From positions 248,001-312,000 of the forward strand of contig OY970244.1 in the NCBI GenBank assembly GCA_963715485.1: a stretch of 64,000 bases of DNA, written 5' to 3'. The position numbers and the translations under genes were made by a program. Below the pieces are notes generated by a model. It saw only the letters and a list, made by a program, of their open reading frames with translations, ran no database searches and had not been told where the DNA came from. Below are positions 46,551-54,928 of the stretch, piece after piece. This DNA is from SG8-30 sp963715485 (GTDB lineage: Bacteria; Pseudomonadota; Gammaproteobacteria; Steroidobacterales; Steroidobacteraceae). Each line of letters opens with the position of its first letter. Positions within the stretch are counted from its first letter, which is position 1.

Positions 46551-47228
46551 ATGTCGCTGCTTCAGTCGCGTTTCGTCACCCGCCACCTCGATCCCGGCAG
46601 CAGCCTGGGCGAGGTGCTGTTCGGGCTGATCATGACCCTGACGTTCACGCTCGGCGCCGGGATCATCATCGAAGAAGAGGGCATCGCGGGCGTGCACGCC
46701 CTGCTGCTCGCGACCGTGGGCTGCAATATCGCCTGGGGCATCATCGACGGCGCGCTGTACGTCGTCGGCCAGGTGTTCCAACGGGGCCGCTTGGTGCGGC
46801 TGGGCAAGAGCATCCGCGAGACAGCGAACCCGGGCGAGGCGCGCGGCCTGGTGGCACGCGAACTCGACGAGATGCTCGAGCCGGTGACCGGCTTCGACGA
46901 ACGGCAGGCGCTCTACGCGCGCGTGGTGGACCATATCCGCGAGCGCGAGACGCCCCGGCACGGGCGGGTCACGCGTGACGACCTGATGGGCGCGCTGGTG
47001 TGCTTCTGGCTGGTGTTTTTCGCGAGTATCCCGGCGGCGATCCCGTACTTCTTCATCGACGATCCGTGGATCGCCCTGCGCGTGTCGAACGGGGTGTTGC
47101 TGTTCCTGCTGTTCTACGCCGGCTATTCCTGGGCGAAGTACACCGTCGCCAACCCCTGGATCGCAGGCTTCAGCTTCCTGCTGGGTGGACTGGCGATGGT
47201 CGTGGTCGCCATCCTGCTGGGCGGCTGA
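46551..47228 (+). CDS. VIT1/CCC1-like membrane protein
   Basis: 225-residue membrane protein with four or five helices. SLGEVLFGLIMTLTFTLGAGIIIEEEGIAGVHALLLATVGCNIAWGIIDGALYVVGQ resembles the start of iron/manganese VIT1-CCC1 transporters. A charged cytosolic segment (about residues 75-140) then C-terminal helices LMGALVCFWLVFFASIPAAIPYFFIDD and GGLAMVVVAILLGG follow. It starts 4 bases after SulP, so ppk2-SulP-VIT form one operon. A metal transport role is an inference from the fold. Confidence 0.65.
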   Translation: MSLLQSRFVTRHLDPGSSLGEVLFGLIMTLTFTLGAGIIIEEEGIAGVHALLLATVGCNIAWGIIDGALYVVGQVFQRGRLVRLGKSIRETANPGEARGLVARELDEMLEPVTGFDERQALYARVVDHIRERETPRHGRVTRDDLMGALVCFWLVFFASIPAAIPYFFIDDPWIALRVSNGVLLFLLFYAGYSWAKYTVANPWIAGFSFLLGGLAMVVVAILLGG

Positions 47229-47246
47229 CTACTGATCGCGAACGGT

Positions 47247-47313
47247 GCCGGGCCAGGGTTTCGGCGATCTTGCCGGCAGCAAATCCGAAACACCCGACCC
47301 GGCGCCCGTTTTT
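47247..47313 (+). terminator. Possible terminator after the VIT-like gene
   Basis: A long imperfect hairpin pairs GCCGGG with CCCGGC and, inside it, TTTCGG with CCGAAA. TTTTT follows 6 bases after the stem. It lies between two convergent genes. Confidence 0.4.
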
Positions 47314-47320
47314 GCGGTGA

Positions 47321-47908
47321 CTACTTCGCCGGCGCCTCGGTGACCCGGATGCCGATCGCCTCGGTGTAGAGGATCTCGACGGTATCGCCGACGGACACGC
47401 CCTCCAGTTTCTCCGGGTGCATGACCTTCAACGTGCGGGTCTCGCCGTTCGCACCCTGGAAGGTGACCGAGGGGGCGACAGGGTCGATGGCCACGATCTT
47501 GACGACGGCGTAGGTCTGGCTACCGATGGCACCTGCGGGCTTGGCGCCCGGGCTGGCCCGGCCTCCGGCGACGTCGGTGACCGCAGCGACCGCCTCGCCG
47601 CCCTTCTTGACCTCGTAGGCGAGCGCCTCTGCGTAGGTCACGGTGACGACGTCACCGGCCTTCAACTGCGCGAGGTTCTGCACGTCCTCTCCGGCGATGA
47701 AGCTGACCTCCGCGCCCTCCTCGTCGGTGAGCACGACTTCGCGCGTAGCCTGGTCGACGCTCTTCACCGTCGCGGTAACCGTCGCCTCCATCATCGCGGC
47801 TTCGCCCTTGGGGGCGGCGGCCGGCGTCTCGGCGAGGGCGTAGCTGCTGGTGAGGCACAGCGCGACTGCACTGCAGGTCGCCGCGAATACAAGCCTGGTC
47901 ATGATCAT
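47321..47908 (-). CDS. Exported protein with two internal repeats, function unknown
   Basis: 195-residue protein with signal peptide (MIMTRLVFAATCSAVALCLTSSYALA). The mature part contains two similar 55-60 residue units. Unit 1 runs VTATVKSVDQATREVVLTDEEGAEVSF to VTVTYAEALAYEV; unit 2 runs YAVVKIVAIDPVAPSVTFQGANGETRTL to VEILYTEAIGIRV. Both keep the order beta strands, a G-x-x-V-x-V/I-x-Y-x-E-A signature, and end in a valine. They are joined by an alanine/glycine linker. This suggests tandem small beta barrels. No enzyme motif is seen. It stands alone, divergent from the AraC regulator. Confidence 0.7.
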   Translation of the reverse strand: MIMTRLVFAATCSAVALCLTSSYALAETPAAAPKGEAAMMEATVTATVKSVDQATREVVLTDEEGAEVSFIAGEDVQNLAQLKAGDVVTVTYAEALAYEVKKGGEAVAAVTDVAGGRASPGAKPAGAIGSQTYAVVKIVAIDPVAPSVTFQGANGETRTLKVMHPEKLEGVSVGDTVEILYTEAIGIRVTEAPAK

Positions 47909-48081
47909 TGCCGATCTCTCCTGTTGTGGTTCCGGGACGAAAGCATACGCCGGGGGGCGAACCCCAGCCGACTAGTTCAGCATGCGGAGGCCGCCACTGC
48001 ACTACCCGAGTCGCCACCGGATCGACACTTTCGGACAGGGTGTTCTATCCTTTGCAGGGGCAGCGAACAGGGACGAGACGG

Positions 48082-49128
48082 ATGGCGGGGGGCAATACAC
48101 CCATGACCAGGCGAGCGGGGAGCATGACGGTCCGTATTGGCACCATCCTGGCTCTCCCCGAGGTGCTGCGGGACCTCGGGGTCGATCCTGCCGAAGTCAT
48201 CAGGGAAACAGGTTGCTCGCCGGCCCTGTTCGATGATCCCGACAATCGCATCGGTTTTGTTGCTCGTGGGGAGCTGCTGGAACACTGCGCGAGGCGGGCC
48301 GAGTGCCCCCATCTCGGGTTGCTGGTGGGCCAGCGCGGCGGCATGCAGTCCCTCGGCCTGATCGGGCTGCTCTCGAAGAACTCGCCGGACGTCGAGACCG
48401 CCTTGCGCAACCTTGACCTCTATTTCCACCTGCATGTCCAGGGCGCGACGGTAAGGCTGCGCGTCGAAGCAAGCATGGCGATGCTCGCGTACCTCCCGTT
48501 CATGATTGGTACGCCGGGCGTCCAGCATGTGGGTGATGGCGCGGTTGTCATCATGCAGAACATCATGAGGGGCCTTTGCGGGGAGGGCTGGAACCCGACG
48601 GAAGTGCGTTTCGCGCACCGGCGGCCGGCCAACGTCAGCATCTATCGCAATTTCTTCGATGCGCCCCTCGCATTCGATGCCGAGGAGTACGGGCTGGTCT
48701 TCCCGAAGAAGAATCTGGCGCAACGGCTCGCTCCACCAGATGCGGAACTCGGTCGCCTGCTGATCAAGCAGGTGGCCAGTCTCGAGGGGCGTTTCCCGGA
48801 ATCGTTCCCGGACCATGTTCGCGCCGTGTTGTCGCCAGCCCTGCTGACCGGGCAGGCAAGCGCGAGCCAGGTTGCTGCCATGTTGTCGATGCACGTCCGC
48901 ACGCTCAGCCGCCGCCTCAGCCAATCCGGATCAGGTTTCCGCGAGTTGCTCGACGAGCAGCGCAAGGAACTGGCATGCCGGCTCCTTCGCGACACGGACC
49001 TGAATGTCGGCCAGGTCGCAGCGATCGCGGGTTACTCCGATCCAAGCGCCTTCGGGCGAGCTTTCCGGCGATGGACCGGTGACACGCCGGCCCAGTGGCG
49101 GGCGAGGCCACCCGCACGGAAGGCTTGA
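48082..49128 (+). CDS. AraC-family transcriptional regulator (Arabinose_bd type)
   Basis: DNA-binding regulator of about 348 residues. The N-terminal part (MTVRIGTILALPEVLRDLGVDPAEVIRETGCSPALFDDPDN, then CPHLGLLVGQRGGMQSLGLIGLLS) is the Arabinose_bd sensing domain of OruR/ArgR-like AraC proteins. The C-terminal region has both helix-turn-helix motifs (QASASQVAAMLSMHVRTLSRRLSQSG and NVGQVAAIAGYSDPSAFGRAFRRWTGDTPAQWR). ATG at 48103 or 48124 may be the true start. It is divergent from the secreted repeat protein and convergent with the cytochrome gene. It is the only regulator near the sulfur module and a candidate for its control. Confidence 0.9.
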   Translation: MAGGNTPMTRRAGSMTVRIGTILALPEVLRDLGVDPAEVIRETGCSPALFDDPDNRIGFVARGELLEHCARRAECPHLGLLVGQRGGMQSLGLIGLLSKNSPDVETALRNLDLYFHLHVQGATVRLRVEASMAMLAYLPFMIGTPGVQHVGDGAVVIMQNIMRGLCGEGWNPTEVRFAHRRPANVSIYRNFFDAPLAFDAEEYGLVFPKKNLAQRLAPPDAELGRLLIKQVASLEGRFPESFPDHVRAVLSPALLTGQASASQVAAMLSMHVRTLSRRLSQSGSGFRELLDEQRKELACRLLRDTDLNVGQVAAIAGYSDPSAFGRAFRRWTGDTPAQWRARPPARKA

Positions 49129-49156
49129 GCGCAACGCAATGCTCGTCAGCCCGCGA

Positions 49157-49990
49157 TCACGCCGTGTGATCGTCGTGGCACATCAGGCATTCCATGTGCC
49201 CCTGCTGGTTCCAGCGGCGTGGTTTGGTCGCCGGGGTGCCGGGCCCGTGGCAACCGATGCAGTGCTCGATGTCCTTCGACGGCTCCCAGACCGGTGCGGC
49301 CCACTTGCCGGCGAAGAACTCGTTCAGCGCCATCGTCACGATATAGATGACTTCGCCGGCCACCTTGGCACAACGCTCGATCTTCGCCGGGTCATGCAGG
49401 TCCTTGACGCCGGCCTCCAGCGACCACTTCGACACCGACGTGTGGCACAGCGGTGACATCGCCTTGACCTGGATCTGCTTCGGTAGCGGAGACAGGTCGT
49501 CGAAGCGGGTGGTCGGGAAGTCCTGCTCGGCGTACCACCAGAACAGGCGATCCACGATCGCGTTGTTCTGCAGGTACTCGTCGCGTTTTTCGCCATAGGT
49601 GACCATGTTGATGATCACGGAAGCCCCGGCAAGCGCACCGCAAAGCGTGCCATGGCCGCCGAAGCCTGACGCCGCGTGGACCATGAGCATGTCCGGCATG
49701 GTGGTCCAGGGATAGCCGGCCTTCTCCTTCAGGAGGCTCAACAGCGAGAGATAGCTGGCCGACCCGCAGCCGCCCTTTTCCTTGTAGAAACGATAGGCGC
49801 GCTGCCCTGCCTCGAGGGGGTCGAGCACCACCCACTTCCAGGGAAGCGGGGGCGCGTCGGCTGGCGCGGCGGTCGTGGCTGCATAAGCGGTCAGTCCACT
49901 GCCCATGGCACCACCGGCGAGCAGCGCAGCCGATCCGGCCAGGACCTCGCGACGCGAGAGCGGTCCATCGAGTCGTTCATTCGGTGACAT
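49157..49990 (-). CDS. Tat-exported di-haem cytochrome, split-Soret / C_GCAxxG_C_C type
   Basis: 277-residue periplasmic protein. It opens with a twin-arginine signal (LSRREVLAGSAALLAGGAMG). The middle (YKEKGGCGSASYLSLLSLLKEKAG, SGFGGHGTLCGALAGASVIINMV) has the cysteine and glycine pattern of the C_GCAxxG_C_C family. The C terminus carries two c-type haem motifs, CIGCH and CLMCH. This combination is that of the split-Soret cytochrome c of Desulfovibrio, whose exact role is unsettled. It is read away from the desulfinase-like gene across a 368-base gap. Electron transfer in a periplasmic redox reaction is likely. Confidence 0.82.
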   Translation of the reverse strand: MSPNERLDGPLSRREVLAGSAALLAGGAMGSGLTAYAATTAAPADAPPLPWKWVVLDPLEAGQRAYRFYKEKGGCGSASYLSLLSLLKEKAGYPWTTMPDMLMVHAASGFGGHGTLCGALAGASVIINMVTYGEKRDEYLQNNAIVDRLFWWYAEQDFPTTRFDDLSPLPKQIQVKAMSPLCHTSVSKWSLEAGVKDLHDPAKIERCAKVAGEVIYIVTMALNEFFAGKWAAPVWEPSKDIEHCIGCHGPGTPATKPRRWNQQGHMECLMCHDDHTA

Positions 49991-50022
49991 GGCGGCCTCC
50001 GGTTCCGGGAACGGAATGGCGT

Positions 50023-50064
50023 GATGATTGTGGAAATCATCCGCCGTTTGCGGCGTCGCGCAAA
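50023..50064. promoter_or_regulatory. Two short dyads in the 368-base cytochrome-desulfinase gap
   Basis: GATGATT-N5-AATCATC (50023-50041) and TTTGCG-N6-CGCAAA (50047-50064) lie 33-75 bases upstream of the cytochrome ATG and look like regulator operators. AGGG-AAAA-CCCT at 50136-50147 is a smaller third dyad. The rest of the gap (49991-50358) shows no clear sigma70 promoter. The desulfinase gene has AAGGAG at 50346-50351 before its GTG. Confidence 0.35.
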
Positions 50065-50358
50065 TTCGTTCGAGTACCTACGCAGGTGGCTTCACCGACG
50101 GCGATCTGCGGACCGGCGAACTTCCTGGGGACGCTAGGGAAAACCCTGACCGCGACTGTCCAGCGCGGCACATGCAATGTCCGAATCTGCACAGGATGAT
50201 CGCATCCAAAGTGGTCTATTGGTGGCCAGTAGTGACTGCAGGAAGGCAGAGCCGGTCCGACGGAGCGTCGGGACGCCCGCCTGCATGAACGCGTGGCGCA
50301 CGGACGTCACCACCCAGCGCCCATTCGTGCTACTGCCCATCCATCAAGGAGATCCGCC

Positions 50359-51672
50359 GTGACTGAATCCACGAAACTCGAAAATGGAATTACCCGACGC
50401 GAAGCACTGCTTGGGGTCGGCGGGGTCGCCGCCGGTGCGGCGCTAGCAGCCGGTGGTGTCGTAGGCAGTGCTCGCGCTGCTGAAGCGGGCAGCAGGGCCG
50501 TGATCAAGGAAATCGACGGCAAGAAGACCAGCACGATCAGCCTCGACTGGAAGGAGGTGTACTACACCAACTGTCCTCTGGTCTCCGCCAGCAACGTCGA
50601 CCAGGAGCTGGGCTGGACCCGGGAGGAGTTCAAGAAGATTGGTGTCAAGTACGCGTTCATGCGCGCCGTGCGCGAGACCGACTGGTATCCGCACTACATC
50701 CACAACCAGGACAACCTGATCCGATTCGGCGGCCTGTTCCCACCCGTCGCAGTCCATGCGGACATCCGCCGCACCCGGTTGCTGGGCTTGACGCATGCGC
50801 CTCGTGAGGGTGGCTGCATGCTGGTGCGCGCGCGGGACGACATCTACCAGATGAGCGAACTCAAGGGCAGGAAGATCGGCCTGTCGAAGAGCCTGAACAC
50901 GCTCAAGAACGACTGGTGGCGGATCCAGGAAGAGCAGGGCATCGAGCTGATGCTGCGGATGAACGGCATGACCCGCAAGGACGTGGAGATCGTCGAGTTC
51001 CCCTATCCGGATGACTGGTACAACGATCCCAAGATGCTGGACCCGATGGAAAACCCGTCGGAGTTGTGGCTCAAACGTGACCACAAGCGCGACCTGGCGT
51101 TCCGCCCGCTGGAAACGGCGCTGCTGACAGGTGCCGTGGATGCCATCTACACCCAGAGCAAGCCGTTCCAGCACCTCCAGGAAGCGACGGGCAAGATCAA
51201 GGCGATCGAGGACCTGTCGCGCTACCCGGACTGGACGCTGCAGGTGGCCAACATCCCGGCCGCCATTACCTGCACCGACGTGATGGCTGAGCAGCACCCC
51301 GAGCTCGTCATCGCCTTCATGCGGGGCATGATCAAGGTGGGCCGCTGGGCCAACGAGCACAAGCACGCCGCGGCCGCGATCCTCGACAAGCAGACCTTCT
51401 ACCTGGACGTCGAGGACACCTATCGGGGCATCAAGGACATGGACCTCGTGCCCAACTTGTCGCCACAGAACCTGGCCAGCGTCGAGATCGGCAAGGACTT
51501 CATGCTGAGCCACGGCTACATCAAGAACGACTTTGATGTGCAGAAGTGGGCCGCACCGGAGTTCCTGGAGCAGGCAGCGAAGGAACTGCTCGCCGAACAG
51601 TGGACCAAGCAAACCAGCGGGAAGCTTCCCAGCCCAACCGAACTGCTGTCGAGCAGCCGGCGGATCGGGTAG
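50359..51672 (+). CDS. Tat-exported DszB-like desulfinase / substrate-binding-fold protein
   Basis: 437-residue protein with a twin-arginine signal (ITRREALLGVGGVAAGAALA) and the SsuA/nitrate-binding fold. It aligns with DszB, the sulfinate desulfinase of dibenzothiophene degradation. TNCPL holds Cys72, His112 lies in YPHYIHNQ and IRFGG gives Arg122 and Gly125; these correspond to DszB Cys27, His60, Arg70 and Gly73. TRLLGLT, GRKIGLS and KWAAPEFL are further matches. About seven extra residues lie between the cysteine and the histidine. An enzyme cleaving a carbon-sulfur bond in the periplasm is inferred. An ordinary ABC-transporter binding protein is the alternative, but no permease or ATPase gene is adjacent. 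It is followed 8 bases later by a rhodanese. Confidence 0.75.
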   Translation: MTESTKLENGITRREALLGVGGVAAGAALAAGGVVGSARAAEAGSRAVIKEIDGKKTSTISLDWKEVYYTNCPLVSASNVDQELGWTREEFKKIGVKYAFMRAVRETDWYPHYIHNQDNLIRFGGLFPPVAVHADIRRTRLLGLTHAPREGGCMLVRARDDIYQMSELKGRKIGLSKSLNTLKNDWWRIQEEQGIELMLRMNGMTRKDVEIVEFPYPDDWYNDPKMLDPMENPSELWLKRDHKRDLAFRPLETALLTGAVDAIYTQSKPFQHLQEATGKIKAIEDLSRYPDWTLQVANIPAAITCTDVMAEQHPELVIAFMRGMIKVGRWANEHKHAAAAILDKQTFYLDVEDTYRGIKDMDLVPNLSPQNLASVEIGKDFMLSHGYIKNDFDVQKWAAPEFLEQAAKELLAEQWTKQTSGKLPSPTELLSSSRRIG

Positions 51673-51680
51673 GAGGCACC

Positions 51681-52334
51681 ATGAAGATGCAGCAGCGCCG
51701 CACGAATGGCCGGAGCGCTGCGGCAGGCTGGGCCGCAATGTTCCTGGCCGCAGCCGCCACGGCCGGCTTGGCGCCCCTGGGGGGCGCCAGCGCCGCGCCA
51801 GGCGAGCAGGCATCCGTGGAAAAGCCCTCGACCCAGGTGCCTGCCGGCAAGCAGACCAGCCTCGGGCTCTACCTGACTGCGCGGGAGGCCCTTGACACCT
51901 GGAAGGCAGCGCCCGGCAAGGTGATCGTCCTCGATGTTCGCACGCCGGAGGAGTATCTCTTCATCGGCCACGCGGAAATGGCCTGGAACATCCCGCTCGC
52001 CGCCCAGAGCTACGAGTGGAACGCGGAGAAGAAGCAGTTCCCGCTGCTGCCACTGCCGGACTTCGTGGAACGGGTGCGAAAGGTCGCCGGGCCCGACGAC
52101 ACGCTGCTGGTCATGTGCCGCTCCGGTGGGCGCAGCGCCATGGCGGTCAACAAGCTTGCCGAAGCCGGGTTCCGCAACGTCTACAACATCACGGATGGCT
52201 TCGAGGGCGATGCCGTGAAGGATCCGGCCAGCGTCTTCGACGGCCAGCGGCTGGTCAACGGCTGGAAGAACTCGGGACTGCCGTGGACCTACGACGTCGA
52301 TCCGGCACGAATGGTGCTGCCCGCCCCGCGCTGA
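51681..52334 (+). CDS. Periplasmic rhodanese-domain sulfurtransferase
   Basis: 217-residue exported protein (signal MFLAAAATAGLAPLGGASA) with AGGAGG before the ATG. One rhodanese domain: VIVLDVRTPEEYLFIGHAEMAWNIP, then the active loop VMCRSGGRSAMAVNKLAEAGF with the catalytic cysteine. An extended C-terminal part (DGFEGDAVKDPASVFDGQRLVNGWKNSGLPWTYDVD) is typical of periplasmic rhodaneses. It lies 8 bases behind the DszB-like gene, so the two are almost certainly co-transcribed. Confidence 0.9.
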   Translation: MKMQQRRTNGRSAAAGWAAMFLAAAATAGLAPLGGASAAPGEQASVEKPSTQVPAGKQTSLGLYLTAREALDTWKAAPGKVIVLDVRTPEEYLFIGHAEMAWNIPLAAQSYEWNAEKKQFPLLPLPDFVERVRKVAGPDDTLLVMCRSGGRSAMAVNKLAEAGFRNVYNITDGFEGDAVKDPASVFDGQRLVNGWKNSGLPWTYDVDPARMVLPAPR

Positions 52335-52353
52335 CCGGCGATAGTCGGTGCCA

Positions 52354-52373
52354 GGCCGGCGGCATCGCCGGCC
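52354..52373. terminator. GC hairpin between rhodanese and efflux genes
   Basis: Perfect 8-bp stem GGCCGGCG/CGCCGGCC with a GCAT loop between two convergent genes. No T run follows on either strand, so intrinsic termination is doubtful. Confidence 0.3.
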
Positions 52374-52385
52374 CGGTGCAGTGAC

Positions 52386-53792
52386 TCAGCCCGCTGCCTG
52401 CTCGAAGCCACCACCGAGGGCGAGGTAGAGGTTGACGCGTTGCGTCACGCGCTCGGCCTGTATGCGCAACAGCGAGCTGCGCGCACCGTAGACGGCCATT
52501 TGCTGCTGGGTGACGCTGCGCAGGTCGGTATTGCCGACGCGATAGCGCACCTGCTCGAGTTCCAGCGCCCGCTCGCTGTCGCGCACCTGGGATTCCAGGA
52601 TCGCCTCGCGTTCGAGCGCGGCCTGCTCGGCGGAAAGCGCGTTTTCCACCTCGCCAAAGGCCCTGAGGCCGACGCTGGCGTACTGCGCGACCGCGGCTCT
52701 CTGCTCGGCAGTCTTCAGCTCGACCTGTGCGGCCAGCGAACCGCCGGCATAGATCGGCATGAGCAGGCCGAGCCCGAGCCCGAAGGCCGGGTTCTCCCGG
52801 TCCTGCAGCACCAGGATGTCGCTCTCCAGATACGACACATTGGCCGAGAGAGAGATCCTGGGCAGCCGCGCGGCCTTGGCCTGTTCCGTGCTGTTGTAGG
52901 CGGCTGCCACCCGGCGTTCCGCCGCGACCACGTCGGGCCGCCGCTCGAGCAGCTCTGCCGGGACCCCCGCCGGGACCGGATCCGCAATCGCCGGCAGCGA
53001 CGTCGCGGCCTCGAGCTCTGCGGCCGGATAGCGGCCGAGCAGCAGCTCCAGGCTGCGCAAGGCCTGTTCCTTGCCGAGCACGAGTTGCCGCCTGGCGTCG
53101 CGGAAACCCTCCACGTTGGCCCGCGCCAGGGCCACCTCGACCTCGCTGCCGATGCCGACGCGCTCTCGCTCGGTGGCCAGCGCCAGCAACCGATCCGCGC
53201 CGGCGACTGCCTCGACGGCAAGCTGGTGCTGCAATCCAGCCTCGCAAGCCGTCAGCCAGCCGCGCGCGACCAGCGCTGCGATCGACTGCTGGGCGTAGGC
53301 GAAGTCGGCGCTGGCCGCGGCGTACTGGTCCTCCGCCGCACGCGCGCCGTAGCGGACACGGCCCCAGAGGTCGAGTTCCCAGGAGGCCATCAGGATGCCG
53401 CGGTTGAGCGGCTGGTAGCCGTCGCCGCCGCTGCTGCTGGTGCTGGCGAGCAGGTTGACCGCGGGATAGACATTGCCTCCCGCCATCCGGACGTAAGCGG
53501 CTGCCTGCTCCACTGCGGCGGCGGCTGCCCGCAGGTCCGTGTTGTGGGCGATGGCCTCGGCCACCAGGGCCTCAAGATGTTCGTCACCGAAGGACTCGAC
53601 CCAGCCGTCTTCGACCGGGCCAGCCGCCGTGGCAGCGCCCGTCCAGGCGGCCGGTGGCACGACAGCGCCATAGGCCTCGCGATTCAGTTCCTCGCCCGTC
53701 GGCGGCGCCTGCAGTGCACAGCCGGAAGCCAGTACCGCCAGCATGGCGGCGGACAGGACCGGAAAGCGGCTGCTGGCGCGACGGCGGCTCAT
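52386..53792 (-). CDS. Outer membrane efflux lipoprotein (NodT/TolC family)
   Basis: 468-residue outer-membrane channel lipoprotein of RND- or MFP-type efflux. The signal ends LASGCALQAPP at a lipobox-like cysteine. Two TolC repeats are visible: WVESFGDEHLEALVAEAIAHNTDLRAAAAAVEQAAAYVRMAGGNVYPAVNLLAS and the later LPAIADPVPAGVPAELLERRPDVVAAERRVAAAYNSTEQAKAARLPRISLSAN. It starts on the stop of the HlyD gene (ATGA-type overlap), so the two are co-expressed. Confidence 0.92.
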   Translation of the reverse strand: MSRRRASSRFPVLSAAMLAVLASGCALQAPPTGEELNREAYGAVVPPAAWTGAATAAGPVEDGWVESFGDEHLEALVAEAIAHNTDLRAAAAAVEQAAAYVRMAGGNVYPAVNLLASTSSSGGDGYQPLNRGILMASWELDLWGRVRYGARAAEDQYAAASADFAYAQQSIAALVARGWLTACEAGLQHQLAVEAVAGADRLLALATERERVGIGSEVEVALARANVEGFRDARRQLVLGKEQALRSLELLLGRYPAAELEAATSLPAIADPVPAGVPAELLERRPDVVAAERRVAAAYNSTEQAKAARLPRISLSANVSYLESDILVLQDRENPAFGLGLGLLMPIYAGGSLAAQVELKTAEQRAAVAQYASVGLRAFGEVENALSAEQAALEREAILESQVRDSERALELEQVRYRVGNTDLRSVTQQQMAVYGARSSLLRIQAERVTQRVNLYLALGGGFEQAAG

Positions 53793-54928
53793 CAGTGCAG
53801 CTTCGCGACGATCCAGTTGAGCTTCGAGCTGATCCGCAGGAAGACCTTTCGGAGGATATGGATGGCCTTGCCGTGCTCCGTGTAGATCGCCCCCTGGCCG
53901 ATCGCGCCGGCCGCGAGGAAGACGTCGCGGTATTTCTCGTCGATGTCGAGCTTGACGGCGAAGCGGCCGGGCGGAATGGGCGCCATGCCGGTCTGCGGGA
54001 GCGTTCCCGACATCGGCGACTGCCCCTGCCCCTGGGCCCAGACGATGGTATCCACCCTGGCCTTGATGATCTCGCCCGGCAGCGTTGGCAGCGCGATTTC
54101 CGCCTCGTTGCCTGATGCCACCTGGTGCAGTTCGTTCTGGGAAAAGAGCGCGATGACCTGGTACTCGTCCTCGACGAAGGTCATTGCCACGAATGCCGGC
54201 AGTGGCACGACCATCGAGCCGGGCCGCAGCTGCAGGTTGATCACCCAGCCGTTTGCCGGCGCGTAGGCGACCGTCTGCGCCAGCTCCCAACGGGCGTTCT
54301 CGAGCAGCGCCTTGATCTGCGCGACCTCGGCGAGGTCACCGTCCACCTGTGCGAGCAACCGCTCCTTGACCTGTGACTCGGCGGCGTTGGCCGATGCGTA
54401 CTGTGACTGGAGGTCCTTCAGGTCGGCCTGGGCCTTCTGCAGGGCGAACGCATCGCCCGCACCGGTCGAGGCCAGTTCCTGGTACTGCGACACTCGCTGG
54501 CGGGCCAGCTCGACCCGGGCGGAAACGGCCTGCTTGTTGGCCGTGGCCGCATTGAGCTGTTCCTTCAGCTGGCGCGAGGCGCCCTCGGCATTGGCGAGCT
54601 GGGCCTCGTAGGTCTTTACCGTCAGTTCATATGGCGTCGGGTCGATGCGGAACAGCACATCGCCCTTGTGAACGTAGTCATTGCCCTGGACAGGCACTTC
54701 GATGACCCGGCCGCGGACCTGCGGCAGGACCTGCACGACATACTTGATGACACGCACGTCGGATGATGACGGCGCCACGACGTTGAGCGTGAAGACCAGC
54801 ACAGTCAGCGCGACGATGGGGATGATGACCACCACCACCTGGGACTTCGTGTTCCACGGCAGCCACTTGAACTTGATGAAGATCAGCCAGACGAAGAACG
54901 AGTAGATGCCAAGGAGGATGGCTTCCAT
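53792..54928 (-). CDS. HlyD-family membrane fusion protein (YiaV-like)
   Basis: 378-residue adaptor with one N-terminal helix (ILLGIYSFFVWLIFIKFKWLPW) and a second hydrophobic span (VVVVIIPIVALTVLVFTLNVVAP). A biotinyl-lipoyl half (VLPQVRGRVIEVPVQGNDYVHKGDVLFRIDPTPYEL), a coiled coil (about residues 105-215) and the second lipoyl half (AYAPANGWVINLQLRPGSMVVP) follow. It sits between a DUF3302 gene and a NodT gene, like the enterobacterial yiaW-yiaV pair plus an outer-membrane partner. No inner-membrane pump gene is adjacent, and the substrate is unknown. Confidence 0.88.
   Translation of the reverse strand: MEAILLGIYSFFVWLIFIKFKWLPWNTKSQVVVVIIPIVALTVLVFTLNVVAPSSSDVRVIKYVVQVLPQVRGRVIEVPVQGNDYVHKGDVLFRIDPTPYELTVKTYEAQLANAEGASRQLKEQLNAATANKQAVSARVELARQRVSQYQELASTGAGDAFALQKAQADLKDLQSQYASANAAESQVKERLLAQVDGDLAEVAQIKALLENARWELAQTVAYAPANGWVINLQLRPGSMVVPLPAFVAMTFVEDEYQVIALFSQNELHQVASGNEAEIALPTLPGEIIKARVDTIVWAQGQGQSPMSGTLPQTGMAPIPPGRFAVKLDIDEKYRDVFLAAGAIGQGAIYTEHGKAIHILRKVFLRISSKLNWIVAKLH

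Noticed and set aside
50359..51672. Plain ABC-transporter substrate-binding protein for nitrate, taurine or sulfonate
   Set aside because: No transporter genes adjoin it, and the DszB-type Cys, His, Arg and Gly are all present; kept only as the alternative.
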